Shown piece after piece: positions 4,632-6,147 of a stretch of 6,147 nucleotides of DNA. How positions within the stretch are numbered: the first letter of the stretch is position 1; every line of letters starts with the position of its first letter. The position numbers and the translations under genes are program-made. The notes beneath the pieces are model-generated. The model had not been told where the DNA came from, did not search any database, and worked only from the letters and a program-made list of their open reading frames with translations. The stretch lies in contig DJLG01000176.1 in assembly GCA_002434915.1 (NCBI GenBank), positions 1 through 6,147 on the forward strand, read 5' to 3'. This DNA comes from Proteobacteria bacterium UBA6522 (GTDB lineage Bacteria > Pseudomonadota > Gammaproteobacteria > Steroidobacterales > Rariloculaceae).

Positions 4632-5459
4632 CTATTTCTTCTTTCTACGACGCAGGATCATGTCATCCGTACGTTTGTTATTACGTGTCTTGTATCCCTT
4701 TGTAGGCACGCCCCAAGGAGACACGGGATGACGCCCTCCTGAACTCCGTCCTTCGCCACCTCCATGTGGGTGGTCAACCGGATTCATAGCAGCACCTCGG
4801 ACCGTGGGACGAATTCCACGCCAACGATTGGCTCCTGCCTTGCCAATCTTTCTTAGATTATGCTCATGATTACCTACTTCGCCTACTGTTGCGCGACAGT
4901 CAACATGGATCTTGCGCATTTCCCCCGACCTCAACCTGAGGGTCGCATACTGCCCTTCACGAGCCACAATCTGAGCAGACCCGCCTGCACTACGCGCTAT
5001 CTGCGCACCCTTACCAGGCTTCATTTCAACGCAATGCACAAGCGTACCAACAGGGATGCTCTTTAAAGACAAGGCATTCCCAACTTTAATAGGTGCATCA
5101 CTGCCAGACTGCACCGGATCACCCATCTTGGAGTTTTTCGGCGCCAAGATATACCGGCGCTCTCCATCCTTATAAAGGATCAGTGCTAAGTGAGCACTCC
5201 TATTAGGATCATATTCGATACGCTCAATATGCCCAGGTACTACATCTTTATCACGCTTAAAATCAATGATTCGGTAATGTTTTTTATGACCACCACCTCT
5301 ATGGCGAGTGGTAATCCGTCCCTTATTATTACGCCCACCTGTACTTGACTTTGTTTCTAACAAAGGTTCATGTGGCTTACCCTTATGCAAACCACTACGT
5401 GATACCTGAACGACAAATCGTCGTCCTGGTGAAGTAGGTTTTGCTTTTTGAACAGCCAC
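4632..5459 (-). CDS. rplB: 50S ribosomal protein L2 (GTG start)
   Basis: L2 is one of the oldest large-subunit proteins. It is needed for subunit association and supports the peptidyl-transferase region. The 275 residues (E. coli 273) align almost end to end: PTSPGRRFVV at 8-17, GGRNNKGRITTRHRGGGHKK at 41-60, EYDPNRSAHLAL at 82-93, KPGKGAQIARSAGG at 147-160, RLRSGEMRK at 175-183, and the C-terminal signature MNPVDHPHGGGEGR at 225-238. His230 corresponds to E. coli His229 (mature numbering), the residue linked to peptidyl-transfer activity. The start is GTG, chosen because it gives the conserved MAV...KPTSPGRR N-terminus and has AGAGGA nine bases upstream. The tail is very basic (RRRKKK). One extra residue appears near RSSGGRHPV. 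The spacer from rplW is 28 bases, the longest in the window. The stop is TAG. Confidence 0.98.
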   Translation of the reverse strand: MAVQKAKPTSPGRRFVVQVSRSGLHKGKPHEPLLETKSSTGGRNNKGRITTRHRGGGHKKHYRIIDFKRDKDVVPGHIERIEYDPNRSAHLALILYKDGERRYILAPKNSKMGDPVQSGSDAPIKVGNALSLKSIPVGTLVHCVEMKPGKGAQIARSAGGSAQIVAREGQYATLRLRSGEMRKIHVDCRATVGEVGNHEHNLRKIGKAGANRWRGIRPTVRGAAMNPVDHPHGGGEGRSSGGRHPVSPWGVPTKGYKTRNNKRTDDMILRRRKKK

Positions 5460-5468
5460 CAGATTACG

Positions 5469-5474
5469 TCCTCT
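5469..5474 (-). promoter_or_regulatory. Shine-Dalgarno sequence deciding the rplB GTG start
   Basis: AGAGGA on the minus strand lies nine bases before the GTG of rplB. No in-frame ATG lies near the conserved L2 N-terminus. The strong ribosome-binding site therefore supports GTG at 5459 as the true initiation codon. Confidence 0.8.
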
Positions 5475-5487
5475 ATATTACCTAATT

Positions 5488-5796
5488 CTACTCAACGCCC
5501 ATAAAGTCAAGATTTTGCCCAGGAGCTAGCTTTACATAAGCTTTTTTCCAGTCTGATTTCCGGCCACGATTCGCCCCTCGTAGACGAACCTTGCCAGATA
5601 CGTTAACCACAGTTACGTTACCCACCTTAACTTCGAACAGAAGCTCAACCGCCTTACGTATCTCTACCTTAGTTGCGTCTGGTCTAACCTTAAAAACCAC
5701 CTGATTATTTTGATCTGCAACAGCGGTCGACTTTTCAGATACATGGGGTCCTAGGATGATCGTCATTAATCGTTTCTCATGAGCTGCGCGAGTCAT
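5488..5796 (-). CDS. rplW: 50S ribosomal protein L23
   Basis: L23 is a 102-residue large-subunit protein (E. coli 100) at the polypeptide exit, where it forms the docking site for trigger factor and the signal recognition particle. The family signature PHVSEKS is at about residues 17-23. Glu21 corresponds to E. coli Glu18, the known trigger-factor contact. The segment KSDWKKAYVKLAPGQNLDFMG near the C-terminus is typical of gammaproteobacterial L23. The ATG at 5796 overlaps the rplD stop by four bases and has GAGAGG (5807-5802) five bases upstream. A second ATG at codon 11 would remove the conserved EKRL segment (E. coli EERL), so the longer start is preferred. It adds about three N-terminal residues compared with E. 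coli. The stop is TAG. Confidence 0.97.
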   Translation of the reverse strand: MTRAAHEKRLMTIILGPHVSEKSTAVADQNNQVVFKVRPDATKVEIRKAVELLFEVKVGNVTVVNVSGKVRLRGANRGRKSDWKKAYVKLAPGQNLDFMGVE

Positions 5797-6147
5797 CCTA
5801 ACCTCTCTTCTAGCAGCTTAACCGCAGCAACTGTCATCAAAACCTTGTCATATTTAATCAGGTTTACTGGATCAACAGACTGAGCATCTTGCACTTCAAC
5901 AGCAGGCAAATTGCGTGCAGCAAGTAATAAGTCTCGATCAAATCCTTCAACAACAATCAGAGCGCTACCTAGTTTTAGCTTATCGAGCTTTGCAACTAAT
6001 TCTTTTGTCTTAGGAGCACTCACAGAAAACTTTTCTGTTAAAAGTAATCTATCTTGCCGAACGAGTTCAGAGAGCATTGAGCGCATAGCGCCACGATACA
6101 TCTTACGGTTCACTTTCTGAGTAAAGTCGCGAGGACTTGCGGCAAAA
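5793..6147 (-). CDS. rplD: 50S ribosomal protein L4, 5'-truncated by window edge
   Basis: This is the C-terminal 117 residues of L4, a 23S rRNA-binding protein of the large subunit. The open frame runs to the window edge and its first full codon is at 6146-6144. It begins FAASPRDFTQKVNRKMYRGA and matches E. coli L4 from about Phe85 to its end, also 117 residues. A GTG at 6113 gives a 106-residue frame, but it is an internal Val codon in the conserved QKVNRKMYRGA segment, not a start. Conserved stretches include SELVRQDRL, EKFSVSAPKTK, LLLAARNLP and the C-terminal DKVLMT. The exit-tunnel loop lies upstream, outside the window. In E. coli, L4 also represses its own S10 operon; the leader needed for that is not in view. 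The TGA stop overlaps the rplW start as ATGA, suggesting translational coupling. Confidence 0.97.
   Translation of the reverse strand, partial: FAASPRDFTQKVNRKMYRGAMRSMLSELVRQDRLLLTEKFSVSAPKTKELVAKLDKLKLGSALIVVEGFDRDLLLAARNLPAVEVQDAQSVDPVNLIKYDKVLMTVAAVKLLEERLG

Noticed and set aside
1..6147. An undescribed system, mobile element or inserted cargo gene within the operon
   Set aside because: Every junction is between -4 and +28 bases and every gene is a known ribosomal protein in canonical order, leaving no unexplained space.

Overview
The whole window is the core of a bacterial ribosomal-protein operon, read entirely on the minus strand. The gene order is rplD (3' part), rplW, rplB, rpsS, rplV, rpsC, rplP, rpmC, rpsQ, rplN, rplX, rplE, rpsN, rpsH and rplF (5' part). 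This is the canonical S10 block followed directly by the spc block. Thirteen genes are complete; rplD loses its beginning at base 6147 and rplF its end at base 1. No frameshifts, pseudogenes, mobile elements, RNA genes, CRISPR arrays or foreign insertions are visible, and no gene-free stretch exceeds 28 bases.

The proteins point to a gammaproteobacterium. L23 has the PHVSEK and GRKSDWKKAYVKL segments. S14 is the 101-residue zinc-free type. S3, L16, L2, L14 and L5 align closely, from memory, with Escherichia coli and Pseudomonas. Base composition looks moderately AT-leaning by eye. I cannot name a genus, and some features (S3 insertion, S17 extension, L22 loop tip) differ from the enteric sequences I remember.

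Layout from high to low coordinates: 6147-3281 holds L4, L23, L2, S19, L22 and S3, which line the exit tunnel, the peptidyl-transferase periphery, the 30S head and the mRNA entry. 3271-2347 holds L16, L29 and S17, coupled by 1- and 4-base overlaps. 2327-1 holds L14, L24, L5, S14, S8 and L6, the first genes of the spc block. All spacers are between -4 and +28 bases, so the set is almost certainly one transcript with extensive translational coupling. The S10 and spc halves are joined by only 19 bases (2328-2346), too short for the separate terminator and promoter known in E. coli.

I found no undescribed biological system here; this is a conserved housekeeping region. The points worth a second look are modest: many TAG and TGA stops where highly expressed genes usually prefer TAA, the fused S10-spc junction, a hairpin around the rpsH stop and rplF ribosome-binding site, an N-terminally extended S17, a changed L22 loop tip, a three-residue insertion in S3, and a perfect 18-bp palindrome inside rpsS.
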